The translations under genes and the position numbers were made by a program. Positions 27,963-38,730 of a stretch of DNA of 64,000 bases are shown in pieces (position 1 is the first letter of the stretch; every line of letters begins with the position of its first letter). Below the pieces are notes generated by a model. It did no database searches. It saw only the letters and a list, made by a program, of their open reading frames with translations, and was not told the DNA's origin. The DNA is from Golubevia sp. BC0850 (lineage: Eukaryota > Basidiomycota > Exobasidiomycetes > Golubeviales > Golubeviaceae): assembly GCA_012976225.1 (NCBI GenBank), contig JAAVVG010000023.1, forward strand, positions 1 through 64,000, read 5' to 3'.

Positions 27963-30150
27963 TCAGAAAGGTTTATACCTCTTGTCCTTCTTGGAATTTG
28001 CACCATTCCTATCCTTCCCACCACCTTGAATCGTTTCCATAACTTCTTCAGAAGCGAAATCCGGTAGAGTTGAAAGGATCTGATTTTGATCAACAGCAGA
28101 GAAATTCTCGGATAAATTCCAAGCACAGATTCTTCCGTCTTCACCTCCTGTGAAAAGAGATTGTGCCTGTAAAAATGAAGAGGGAGAAGAGAAGAGAAGG
28201 AGAGAAAGTTCGAAGGAGATTTTTTGAGTAAGAAATTAGGAGAAGGAGAAAGAGAAAGAAGAAGGGGAAAATGACTCACCTTCTTATCCCAATCTACACA
28301 TCTAACAATATCACAATGACCACCATTCATTCCACTTGGAAATAAAGCTTCCAATTTCCAAGGTTGAGGATTTGAATCAGATTGTTCTGAATTGATAGAG
28401 ATGATTGAGAAACCACCACTGAAAGAATAAACAGAGAAAGGAGAGAGGTGTCGATTAGTGTGAGCTTGCACTTCTTCCTTCGAAAAAAAAGGAGTACAGA
28501 GCGAGCGTCCCACACTTTTGACGTCCCTAAGTTTTTAAGGATTTTTCGAAGAAATCCTGCTTGCTGAGAAAAGGAGGGGGAAAGAAAGACGAAAGAAAGA
28601 AAGAAAACTCACTTCTGATTCCCACAAAACAGTTTCAACCCTTCTTCTAAATCCATTCCTAGAGTTTTTGAATCGAAAACCTCCATAACATAATCAGTTG
28701 ACCAAGAGGGTTGAAGACAAGTTGGACCTCTAACATCTATTGGTGAGAGAATTGAATCGAACTGAACGGATTCGCATAGACAGAGACAGAGACAGACAGG
28801 AGGCAAAAGTAAAAGGGGTCCGTCAGTGAAAGAAATAGTAAAGACCAAAATCGAGGCATGAGGAAAGAAAACCTATGGCAGGCTTTCAAAAAGAGGGGAG
28901 GGGGGGAGAGAAAGAGAAGGAAAGCATTTCAAGCAGAATGATCTCGAAGTCTCCAAAAAGACGTTATCAAAACTCACCCCATCAGTATTATAAGTCCCCA
29001 AAGTCTGCATATCACTAACAGCCCAAACATCGGGTAAACTCAATTGTGGAGTCATTTCATCATCATCATCTCTTTCTTTTGAATCTATCTCCATTTCACC
29101 TGTTCCTGTTCCTTCTTTTGATTTCTGTTTAATAGTACTCCAACCAGCTCTAGCAACACTAGCTCCTAGATTCCCAACGCTTAAAACTGAATCGTCTTCA
29201 TCTTCACCTAGGGAGGTGTCTATTATTGAGAGTAGACCGTCGGTGGAGGAAGTTAGGAGATGAGAAGAAGTTGAAGAGGAGGTTGGAGAAGGGGAGAGGA
29301 AATGGAGAGAGGTTATATCATCTGAATGAGATTCTGTGAAGGTTAGGAGAGGGTCTTTGGGCTTTCGTATGTCCCTGAGAAGAAAGGGAGGGGGAAGGAG
29401 GGGAAGAGGAGTTAGAAGTGTTGGAGATTGGAGAGATAGGGCGAGAAGAGGTAGAAGATAGAAGGCCTTCTGAAGGAATTGTTCGACGCCATCGCTGTTG
29501 AAAAGGATCAACTCGTCTACACCGAATCTCCATCAACTTTTAGAATCAAAGTAGAAGGAGAAATCCATGTCTCACACAGCACTTCTTCTAGTCTCTGCTC
29601 ACCAAAGATCAACACAAGCTTCATTCTGTTCCAATTCTCTTCCAGCAGCTATTAGATTCCCATCCCAATTACTTCCTGAACATAAATAAGGAGTTTTACC
29701 ACCTGGAACTTTCATTAGAATGTTGGGACCATTACTAGAATCGCCTCTCAGATCAAATCTAGCTAGTAAACCATTGGAAGAAGTTGCTATGAAGGAAGAT
29801 TCTTCAATCGGTTTCTGTTTTGATTTTGAGATTGAAGTGATTCTACCTGAATTCTGCCAGGGAATGTCCAGAAATGATTGAGGAGATGAATTAGATTGAG
29901 ACGAAGTTGAGATTAGTTGCTTTGAATAAATTCTTAAAGGATGAGATTCTGAATCTGATGAAGCTAACAAATCAGTGGTTGAAAGTGAAAGGAGCGAAGT
30001 TATGTAAGGCTGTGAATTCGTTGAAATTGGAAACCAATGATTCAGTGATTTTGGAAATGGTGGTCGAGAAAGAGTCGAAGAAGAGACTAGAGTCGGTCGA
30101 GTGGAGGAACTGCTACTGCTAGAGGTAGAAGCAGAAGCGTCAAACTCCAT
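27963..30150 (-). CDS. WD40-repeat protein, WDR89-like
   Basis: Five exons (30150-29603, 29374-28978, 28761-28613, 28418-28280, 28166-27963) give 478 aa. WD-type blades can be picked out: IATSSNGLLARFDLRG, NEACVDLWDIRKPKD, HSDDITSLHFL with LLTSSTDGLLSIID, and HCDIVRCVDWDKK with LFTGGEDGRICAWNL near the C-terminus. The overall layout, with a short C-terminal tail of Lys-rich residues, resembles the WDR89 family; function in the family is not established, and a generic WD40 scaffold is the fallback. The gene is head-to-head with the MFS gene over a 264-bp shared promoter region. The start was taken at MEFDAS; an upstream extension lacks ATG. Confidence 0.78.
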
Positions 30151-30414
30151 ACTTGTGCCTCTAAAGTTTCTAGTGGCTTGATAGTCCAGCAAGATTGAAA
30201 GTCCGAATTAAGATGAGAAGAATCAAATAGGATTGGTGATTGGGATTGAGATCAACTTGGCTTATTGGCTTGTTTCAAAAAAGTTGGATGGACTTAAAAG
30301 CAGAGCGAGCACTGGGGCAACTCAGTCGCAGTTGACTAGACTCGAACACTTTCTCTCCCCAACTTTATGATATCATTCAAATCGTCCTTTGAAGAAAGAA
30401 AGATTGTCTGATCT
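30151..30414. promoter_or_regulatory. Shared divergent promoter region
   Basis: 264 bp between the start codons of the WDR89-like (-) and MFS (+) genes. Both promoters must lie here or overlap the 5' exons. No specific factor site is claimed. Confidence 0.5.
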
Positions 30415-32510
30415 ATGACGTCTACCCATTCAATTCACTCTTTGCAGCCGTCCAGATCCACTTCACTTGTTCAACGTTCACCTTTGGGTTCACTCAGGTC
30501 ACTCATCAACAAAGTTCGATCCATCAAAGTCGATTCTCTCTTGATCAAAGATGCAAGTCTCGTTTTTGGATATCTATTAGCTGGTTGGAGTGATGCAAGG
30601 TAAGTCCTTTCTTCAAAGCTCCCCAGCAGAATAGTACCTGATGCTGATGCTACACTTTTGCTGTCTTCCCAGTCCTGGTTCTCTTTTACCTGCAATTCAA
30701 CAACACTACCAAATCAACTTCATAATAGTATCAATCATTTTTCTATGCAATCTAGTCGGTTGGATTCTTTCTGCTATCTTAACTGTGAGACCTTTTCCCT
30801 TCGTTCCAACCGGCCGTCTTTGGCACGCTACTTCTCATCTTTTGTTTTCCCTCCGCCAATTCCTTCTCATTTCTCAGCCCATGTCTCTAGATCGTTTAGG
30901 ATTTGGTCCCACCGTGACTTTAGCAGCAGGACTATGTATTATCCCTCCAGTTCTTGTCCTACCACTTCCACCTTTCGGACTTTTAGCTGCTAGCTACGTT
31001 TTATCAGGTAAGTGGAATGTCTTCTCAACCCACATCAAATCTCTATTGTTAATAGACCCACATGAACATTACCATCCTCAGGTCTAAGCATCGGAGCTCA
31101 AGAAGCATTGGGTAAGTCACGATCTCAACGGTACCGTTTCCCATCTCTCCTCTGAATCCTTTTTCTCTCAAAATCCTCTCCTAAGCTAATTCCTTCATGG
31201 CCTCAAGACCAAAACCACATTTGAGACTCGCATCTCTTCATTTCACTTACGGTTTAGGAGCTCTATGCGCTCCATTGGCAGCAGCCGAATTCTTAAAGAA
31301 AGGTTTAGATTTCTCTTGGTTCTATTCTGTGATTTTAGTTTTGGCAGTTCTGAATACTATTGGAGTTACTTGGTCTTTCAAACTTGAGAAGACGAAGGAT
31401 GGAATGGGAAATCTTGAAAGGGAGACTTCGATTTCATCCCTAGAACTTGAGAATAGAGAACCTTCTCATAACCAAGAAGAAAATGTTGAAAATGAATTCA
31501 GACGTAGAAACCAAACTTCAACCTCAGCTTCTCAACCTCCATCTGCTCAGCAATACACAACAACCTCCTCGAAATTCAACTCAATCCTCTCTCAATCAAA
31601 CGTTTGGATCCTCTCTATCTTCGCTTTGTTATATGTGGGAACTGAAGTTGCAATAGGTGGTTGGAGTTCTTCCTATATCATAGAAACTAGAGGTTCCATT
31701 CAAAATTCCAATTACATTGTTAGTGGATTTTGGGCTGGTCTCGCTTTCGGAAGAGTTCTACTGATTCCAGTTACCGCTTGGATTGGAGAACAATTGAGCG
31801 TTTTGATTTATATGTGTTTGGCAGTTGCTTTACAGTTCATTGTTTGGTTGGTTCCTGATTTGATTGCTAATGCCGTTTCTTTGGCCATTATGGGATTGTT
31901 GATTGGTCCGGTGAGTTGGTTTGGAACAATGGCAGGGAAGGCAGAAGAAGGTATGCTTACTTTCTTCTATGTATCTTGTATCTCATCATGGATTGACTGC
32001 TGACTTTGAAATTTCCATTTAAATTTTAAACTACGTCTAGATCTTCCCGGTAAGTCAAGATCCCTCGTTGACCAATCGAAGGAAACTTTCCATCATTCGG
32101 TTTCCCCCCCCCCCCTTTTCCACCACCAAACTGATCTTTTTTGACCTTAACTCTCTTCTCACAGATCATGATCTCAGTTGCAACTCGCAAGATCAGACCT
32201 AGAATGTGAGTTAATTCTGACTGCTTTCTGAATCTAGTTGCACTCTTTCTCATCAGTCATCTCTTCTCTCCATCTCTCTTGCGTCGCCTTTAACAGTCTT
32301 CATCCTTCAGCGATAGGTTTCATCGTCTCATTCGGATCAGCAGGTTCTGCACTTTTCCCATTAATCGTAGGATTGGTAGCTCAATCTAGAGGGATCACAG
32401 TTTTGGCTCCAATCTTGTTAGCTCTGCTTTCGGCTCAAGTCTTCGCTTGGTTAGCTTTGGGTTGGCCAGTTAGAAGGAAAGGGGAGGAGGAGAATGAGAG
32501 GAGAGATTGA
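30415..32510 (+). CDS. Major facilitator superfamily transporter
   Basis: Eight exons (30415-30599, 30673-30784, 30878-31007, 31082-31111, 31186-31910, 32041-32049, 32165-32205, 32297-32510) give 481 aa. The protein has about twelve membrane segments. The N-half has SPGSLLPAIQQHY and LDRLGFGP in the first cytoplasmic loop, and FTYGLGALCAPL. A charged central loop is followed by the C-half with IGGWSSSYI, GFWAGLAFGRVLL and SAIGFIVSFGSAGSALFP. The layout resembles the FucP/MFSD4-like and fungal BSC6-type branch; the substrate is unknown. Exon 6 is a 9-nt microexon encoding Ile-Phe-Pro, without which the GLLIGP-IFP-IMIS membrane segment would be shortened. Exon 4 is 30 nt. The intron after the microexon contains a run of 13 C. 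Confidence 0.85.
32041..32049 (+). other. 9-nt microexon (Ile-Phe-Pro)
   Basis: ATCTTCCCG is bounded by TAG at 32038-32040 and GTAAGT from 32050. It joins phase 0 to the exon ending GGTCCG (31910) and the exon starting ATCATGATC (32165). The resulting GLLIGPIFPIM fits the membrane segment common in this MFS branch, where an aromatic-Pro motif stands at this place. Confidence 0.8.
32104..32116. repeat. Homopolymer run of 13 C
   Basis: Thirteen consecutive C within an intron of the MFS gene, in a poly-pyrimidine context upstream of the acceptor of exon 7. It is prone to length change and sequencing error. Confidence 0.9.
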
Positions 32511-32956
32511 GAAGGCTTCTTTTGTAGCAAGAAGAAACCAAGGACAATTTACAAGGACAATCATTTTCTCGCTTATTTCCCGTGTTCAGATGTATACTCT
32601 TTCCGGTGTTCGTGTCTCTCCAGTCGAATCGGAACTGAGGCGAGCGATCAGTGAGCTTTCTCAAAACTCTTCAGCTGACTCTTCTCTCAGGCTCAGGCGT
32701 GACTTCAGAGGATACAGGGGTTGAAAATAGTTCGAACTATGAATTTGAAAATCGAGATAGATGAAACGAGGATGCTACTGTTACAGGTGGACGGAAGAAA
32801 ACGACGACTTCGACTTTGTGTTACCGAGTGTTAAAATGAAATATTTTGACATGAAAATTTCCTAAGGATTCAGAACTAAGGATTATGGTAATTGGGGTTT
32901 GACTGAATGATTTTTACTGAGTGACGACTGGAGACTGAAAGCTGAGAACCTTGATT
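32511..32956. other. Convergent 3' spacer
   Basis: Between the stop codons of the MFS gene and the multi-spanning membrane protein. AT-rich towards 32820-32930; no gene seen. Confidence 0.5.
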
Positions 32957-34791
32957 CTAATTGGATTGTCTACGAAGACCTGGATATTCCTCTTCCTCTT
33001 CTTCTCTAAAATTTGCCATGAAGTTGTGAGGAGTGGGGACTAGTTCCGATCTAACTTCGCAGCTTCTCTCTATAGCGATATTCAACTGGTGACCGCTAGT
33101 CAAGCTTTCCAGGCGATGATGATTTGATGGAGGAGATGCGACCGAGTCTGAAGGAACGAAAGGTAAACCAGATGAACTTATGAAAGCTTTTGGAGCTGGA
33201 ATTCTTGTTGGAGAAGCAAAAGGATGAGCTAAACCGACTTCTAGATCTGTGGATTCTGCTAATGACTTTCCATCTTGGTGTTGAGAGCTTGCGTATCCTG
33301 AAGGGGTTCCTAAGGGAGCTAGTGACCTCTTTGGGGATTGAGATTGAGACTGTAAACCATCGAAAGAAGCTCCATCTAGGTTTCTAGTGTTGGTTCCAGC
33401 TCGAGAGTTGATTGGAGATGAACGTCTGAAGTAGGAGGCTAGCTTCTCTCCCGTACCTCCTGAAAGCTGAGACGAGCTTTGCACAGATTGCTGTGGACGA
33501 GCTGCTTCAGCGAGATCAACGTATAGCTTCGTTGAACATCTGTTGAAAGAGAAAGAGTTCGCGTCGAGGTCAGTGTGGGAGCGAAAGAGACGACGTGGAA
33601 TGACTGTCCCGGACTTACAGAACTGAGACTGCAGAGGAAGGTACGGCACCAATCTACAGATCAAGAAAGCAGTTGAATGATTGATGGATTAGTCAATTGC
33701 GCCTTCCAAGTCCAAAGCTTCAAGAGCTGTCTTGTCTGTCCTCTCAAAGCCCAAATACTCACCAGAGTCATCACCGGCGAAAGTTGAAGCAGGCATAGAA
33801 TGCAGACGATCAAACTGTTCAGTGAAGAAGAAAGGTAAAGCAAGAGTCAGGGTCAGGTCGGTGGCGACATGCAAAGTCCCAATAAAGAAAACTCACTTTG
33901 CAGCTGCGGTGACAGCGAAGTAGAAGAGCCCCTGAGAGAACAACAGACTAGCAAGTCTACTTCCTCCTTGCATTTTGATGATTCCAATAGTGGTCAAGAG
34001 TAAGATCAAGAGGTCAAACACCACCGTCACGATGTACTTCGCTGAGTAGATTTCTTTGATCCCTGTGAATCCACAGCCACCATCTTGCCAGGGTGAAGCT
34101 CCACCAGGAATCCAAATGATCCCAACGTCATCGACGCTATTAGAGCAGAGGAAATGAGGGGGAAAGCTAGGATTAGACGGAAAAAAAGACGGTTGGTCCA
34201 ACATCTACTACCATCAACAACTCACCCGGCCATCCAGAATCCAGCAACGAGGAGAGCGCCAAAGGTTAGAACCACCGAAACAACTGTTCTAGCTTTGCCT
34301 TGATAGATACAGACTGTTCTACAAGCTAGTAGAACTGAACAGGAGGTAGCGATGAGACCCATGAACAGCTCGACCATTTGGACCAGAGCTCGACAGTTGA
34401 TCTCATGTTCTCCCCAGATGAAGACGATGTTCAAACAGAGATAGATGTACCACATAATCTGCAAAAGAGATAGATAGAAGATTAGTCATTACTTCAGAGG
34501 TGCTTGACCACCACACAAACACTCACTTTGATTCCAAAGTAGAAAATCTGGGGCCATCTTCGAGCTCTCTTTCCAGTTAAGATCGACCAATCAAAAGCGG
34601 CATTTCGGATAGTCTCAACCAGAATCATTCCAGCAGAGACCCAAACCAATACTTGAGCTACAGCGAAACATTTGCCCAGCATCTGCAAGCGGAGAGGGGC
34701 GGAAGGCTAGATCAGTAGATGGAAAGTGATTCGTTGTTCTGGTCAAGAAGACTCTTAGAGTACTCACAATAGGGTCATTCCAATCAGTCAT
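32957..34791 (-). CDS. Multi-spanning (about 7 TM) membrane protein of unknown function
   Basis: Six exons (34791-34768, 34682-34527, 34458-34226, 34136-33897, 33814-33763, 33628-32957) give 458 aa. It opens MTDWNDPI and then has hydrophobic stretches at about 10-30, 55-75, 90-115, 120-138, 165-190, 205-220 and 220-245, followed by a basic IPRRLFR and a Ser/Pro-rich cytoplasmic-looking tail of about 200 aa with an EEEEEE patch. I know this pattern (short N-terminus, 7 TM, long tail) from uncharacterised basidiomycete proteins; it is GPCR-like in topology only. No retinal lysine, cAMP-receptor or RTA1 signature was seen. The first exon is only 24 nt. Confidence 0.7.
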
Positions 34792-35212
34792 GTTGAGGGT
34801 AGAGTTATGAAGAGTAAGACGACGGAAAGGAGTTGCGTGTTTGAAGTCGTGTTGGACGTTTCGACAAATAGTTGATTGACCTTGTTTCGGCTCTCAGAGG
34901 TTTTTGAGACTAAAAATGGAGGAGAAATTCAAGAAAGGAGGGAACCGGAGAAAGAAGAGGAGGGGAAGGGGAGGGCGAAAGGTGAGGCATGTTCGATGTC
35001 AGACTCGAGCCTTTTTATACTTTTCTCATCACAAGCTCATATGTATTCAGACATTCGGATCTCGTTTCATTTCTCCATTTGCGCAGGTCCTTCAAAGAAA
35101 GGAGGTTGAGACCGAACCTGATCTAGCCCAAGGCCACATGCAAGGAGGTGTTTGACTGAATCTCAAAGCTTCGGTCGTCCACTCTCCTTTGGGACGCAGA
35201 AGTCCAATCTAG
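34792..35212. other. Intergenic, 5' flank of the membrane-protein gene
   Basis: Presumed promoter of the minus-strand gene. GA-rich patch at 34910-34990. No gene supported. Confidence 0.5.
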
Positions 35213-35218
35213 ACTAAT

Positions 35219-35622
35219 GCTGTGTACCAAATGTTTTTGTATCATACAAACTATTAAATACACTGTATTATACGCTTTTATACAGGAGACCCTCAAAATG
35301 ACCTGTATTTAATTGTAAAAAAATGGAGTTTCTTCCTTCGCAGAACAGCAAAAGTGGGGGAACAAGCGAGGTTGCTCTCATCCAGCAGACAGACAGCCTC
35401 TCCTCCCTTGCTTCTCTGTCTATCACCCGCATTTTACGCGATTAATTACATGTATAAAACTGTCTTTTTGGTGTATAATACTGTATAACACTCCAGAATT
35501 TTCCTCGGGGCTCCGCCCCGAGACCCCGTATAATACTGTACGTAACATTCGTTACAAGCCCCTCCGCCAGGAGGGGTTGTATCATACCATTCGATACCAG
35601 CTGAAAACATTCGGTACACAGC
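35219..35622. mobile_element. MITE-like non-autonomous DNA transposon, 404 bp
   Basis: The left end GCTGTGTACCAAATGTTTT (35219-35237) and the right end AAAACATTCGGTACACAGC (35604-35622) are inverted repeats matching at 18 of 19 positions. ACTAAT occurs directly outside each end (35213-35218 and 35623-35628), a 6-bp target-site duplication. The inside is AT-rich, with repeated TGTATAATACTG-like words and two GC-rich perfect hairpins. It has no coding capacity. The superfamily is not assigned: a 6-bp duplication with GCTG termini does not point clearly to one group. The intact ends and duplication suggest a fairly recent insertion. Confidence 0.8.
35503..35576. repeat. Two GC-rich hairpins within the MITE-like element
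   Basis: CTCGGGGC-TCC-GCCCCGAG (8-bp stem, 3-nt loop) is followed about 40 bp later by CCCCTCC-GCCA-GGAGGGG (7-bp stem, 4-nt loop). Both stand out against the AT-rich interior of the element. Confidence 0.8.
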
Positions 35623-35628
35623 ACTAAT

Positions 35629-36074
35629 TAGACTGCTAACATACGTACTCACTCTGACTGTCTCCAGAGAGTTCCAAGTCAACTCTTTTGGGCCATGGCA
35701 TTTCGTAATAGAAGGTTGGCGGTCTGCACTCTGCATTGAACTGAACTGCTGAAGCGCTGAAGTGCAGCACTCGCTGAAGCGCGTCAAGCTGCATTCGGAG
35801 CCGTGTTTGAGAAATCCTGAAATGGATCGAGCAAGGCTTGAAAAGCGAAAAGAAAGAATTGAGAAAAAGAGGTCGTTGAGGCGTGGAGGGGTGTCGTGAG
35901 CTACGTGCTTTCCTCAGAAGCTCTTCCATCGGACCTTCCTCTCCCCTCTTCTTCCTCAAACTAATCTGGTCTTTTCAAATAAATCAACCACTACTACTTA
36001 ACACGCTTTCTTCTCATTATCATTCTCGACCTTCTTTCCAATCAGCACCTCTCATTCTTCCAACCTGATCCAAC
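35629..36074. other. Intergenic, between MITE-like element and Ser-rich gene
   Basis: A 107-codon minus-strand open frame (35959-35636) exists but has no recognisable motif. The stretch more likely holds the promoter of the gene starting at 36075. Confidence 0.35.
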
Positions 36075-36906
36075 ATGAACATGAACCAGCAATCTTACTT
36101 CCCTTCTTTCCCAGCCTGTGGCAAGAGCAATCCATCCATCAACAACAGGAAAAGAAAAGTGGAGCAAGATGATGATCTTTCAATGCAAAATTCAAGTTCA
36201 AGTCAACCAATGTCCTTCGATGGCTTCAACGCTCCTTCAAACAAGGTCAGTCGCAGCATCCAGCATCTAACTTCCCACTCTACCTACGCGACGCATACAC
36301 TCACCTCTTCTCCACTTTCTTGGCTCTTTACTGATCTACCCTTCTTTTTCGCCATTACATCAATTAGAAAGCCAGAATGGTTCCACTAGGAGCTGAAGAG
36401 AACTACAGAACTCTAGCTTCTCTTGGTTATCTGCCTGGTCAGGGAAATGGCCACCCAATTCCTTTCTCTACTAGAGCTACTTTCCGAACAAGTGGTGAGA
36501 ATCAATTAGAATCATCAGAAGATATCATCTGTCCTCAAAGCAGCTTCAAATTCGCTTGGATGCTATGGCTTTGATCCTCTTTCTCACACGACCTTTCTTC
36601 TCGATCCTCTCTTTCAATCCACTCAGACGCACCTTCTTCGCCAATCTCGTTGGACTGTCCTGATACTCCAGACGAGGACATCCCAGAAGACTCGACTTGT
36701 CCTTTACCTTCCTTCTGTAACGTGTCTTCGTTGGGAGAAGATCATCCTGAAGGAAGACGTGCCTCTTTCAGCTATCCAAAATTCGACATCTACCCAAGTA
36801 GCAATGGTCAATCAGAATCTCATTCGGGTATCCTAGGACCTGATACGAGTTCTTCTGAAGATGATATGGAGTGTGATGGTGATGTTGCAATGGATAGAGG
36901 TCATGG
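36075..36906 (+). CDS. Ser/Asp-rich hypothetical protein, 3' end unresolved
   Basis: Three exons are well supported (36075-36245, 36368-36494, 36627-36906). They encode MNMNQQSYFPSFP, a basic NNRKRKVE stretch, KARMVPLGAEENYRTLASLGY, LDCPDTPDEDIPEDS and a C-terminal acidic EDDMECDGDVAMD region; donor GTGAGT follows at 36907. At least one more exon is needed. One candidate begins at 36943 after a short 36-bp intron (IEGIGQIGESVNTVT); a later piece near 37388-37450 ending in TAA could be terminal. I could not find one chain of exons with ordinary intron lengths to the end. Composition suggests a nuclear regulatory protein, but no domain is recognised. Confidence 0.5.
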
Positions 36907-38730
36907 GTGAGTACTGGGAGAGGAAGGAAGCTTGGCATGCAGAATCGAAGGGATCGGACAGATTGGTGAATCGGTCAACACCGTGACGAATGGATTCTGG
37001 CTAGACCTAAGCAGAGCGATGTTTCGAAGAGCCTTAAGTGGCGGAACATTGTGGAGAGGGCCGTTTGCTGTGAGGTTCACCTTCCTTCCCTTGGTTACTC
37101 TTCTTACACCTCTACTTTTCAACGCTCTCCACAAACAGTCCTCAATGTAAGTCAATTCCTCAATTAAGCGTCCGGTACGCTGACGGCAAGGAGAGTGCCC
37201 TTTGGGCCACCTGCATTGGTACGTATTCCTTTCTCCTTTTTCTTCTTCGTAACACAGCTTTTGAAGCTTTCGACAGATTTAATTTCTCATGAATCTTGAT
37301 CACGAAGGCTGATCTCAGAAGCCACATGCATACATTCAACTTTTGACTCACTCAACCCGAACCTGTCCTACGCTTCGCTTCACAGATTGCGGTGCTTCAA
37401 GCAAAGTCCAATCAAACCAACCTTCTACTGGCTTGGTTTACTCTCCCTAAACCTACAAGTGTGTTCATTGAAAAGGCAGAAGCCGTGCTTCAGCCGCTGA
37501 ACAAGCTTGAAGAACCTCTTCGTCAACTTGTTTCTTTACTCTCTACTTCTCTACGGTTCCGGTTCCGCATCAAAATCAAGTCTCTTTCTTCATCAGTTCC
37601 TGGCTCTTCTCCTTTTTATTGGCGCTTCTTCGTCCTTTCCCAAACCCCTCGTTCCTCGTTCCTCTCTCACCATCCCCCTTCTCACTCTCACCTCACCTCA
37701 CCCATCACATTTTCCTCCATACTCCTCTTTTCCATCTGTTCCCCTTTCCGAAAACTGTACTCTCTATCTCCGCTTCGCTTCGCATTGCTCCTTTCCTCTC
37801 TCCACACATCGCACGCACTCCACTTCCTTTGTTGTCCTATCATAGCTCTTCTTCTCTGCTTTCTCTTCTTCTTTTTTTTGTCTATATCCATTTCGTCCTA
37901 TCCTAATAAGCTCTCAACATAATCGCCTCTCTCCTACGTCATTCCATTTCTCTACCTCATCTCATCCCTTGTTTTTGTCTCGGTTCTCCCCTCCCGTTCT
38001 CGTTATAACTGTACTTCTAAAAGTTTGAAATCGTGAAAAAAAATCAAAACCTTCCAACCGATGGCTTGTATGAGAATTAGCCGAGAAAAATCCGAAAGGA
38101 CAAGATGAAGTTGCCACCTGCTTCCCACCCCACCTTGAGTATTGAGTCTGGTCATTCGTCTGAGTTCTCTTCCTCTTTTTTGCTTTTTCTGGAGGTAGAT
38201 TCCTTCGCTTCTTTCATAATAGAAAGACTACGAGAGCTGAAGTAAATCTACTCAAGATCTTGAGATCTTTCAGCCCCATCCATCGGTAATCTCTCTTCCC
38301 TCCCTCCTCCTCTCCTTCGGTGGCGTGTTTTGTGAAGAGACTCTGAGAGCCATCTTTCTTCCTTTGGCAAGATGGTGAAAACCAAAACAAAACTAACATA
38401 GCAAAGCTGTGCGGGAGCTTCTAGAAGGTTTGGTAAGGCCCAAAGGAAGGGTGCACTGCCCTCAGAAATAGAACTGAACGCGCTGATGATCTCTTGGCTT
38501 GACTGCCTCAAAAGGATTCGAATTTTATTCTTCTTTCCTTCTTTCCCTCTTTCCCTCCATCCAAACTTTTCTACTCTATCCCTTCTCCATCCTCCATCTA
38601 TTGCACCTTGGAGACGTCCTTCTATCCTCTATTCAAGAGGAGTTCACAATCATCAGTTTCCAACCCGCCTCCTCCCCTTCTTTCCCCCTAATCTTCTCTT
38701 CCACCTCTTACCTCATCTTCTCATTGCAAG
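36907..38730. other. Unresolved 3' exons, then long pyrimidine-rich leader
   Basis: 36907-37450 probably contains the last exons of the preceding gene. 37450-38730 is dominated by C/T-rich sequence on the plus strand and has no supported gene; its long frames are low-complexity. The part next to 38730 is the likely promoter and leader of the Ca2+ ATPase gene, and pyrimidine-rich leaders of this kind are common at strongly expressed fungal genes. Confidence 0.4.

Noticed and set aside
35219-35622. Reading the 404-bp element as a solo LTR
   Set aside because: The inverted ends extend to 19 bp and the target duplication is adjacent to GCTG/CAGC rather than to TG/CA ends, so a MITE-like DNA transposon fits better.
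37392-37922. 176-codon plus-strand frame
   Set aside because: Composition is dominated by pyrimidine-rich sequence read as Ser/Leu/Pro/Phe, and three overlapping frames look alike; at most its first ~60 bases may be a terminal exon of the preceding gene.
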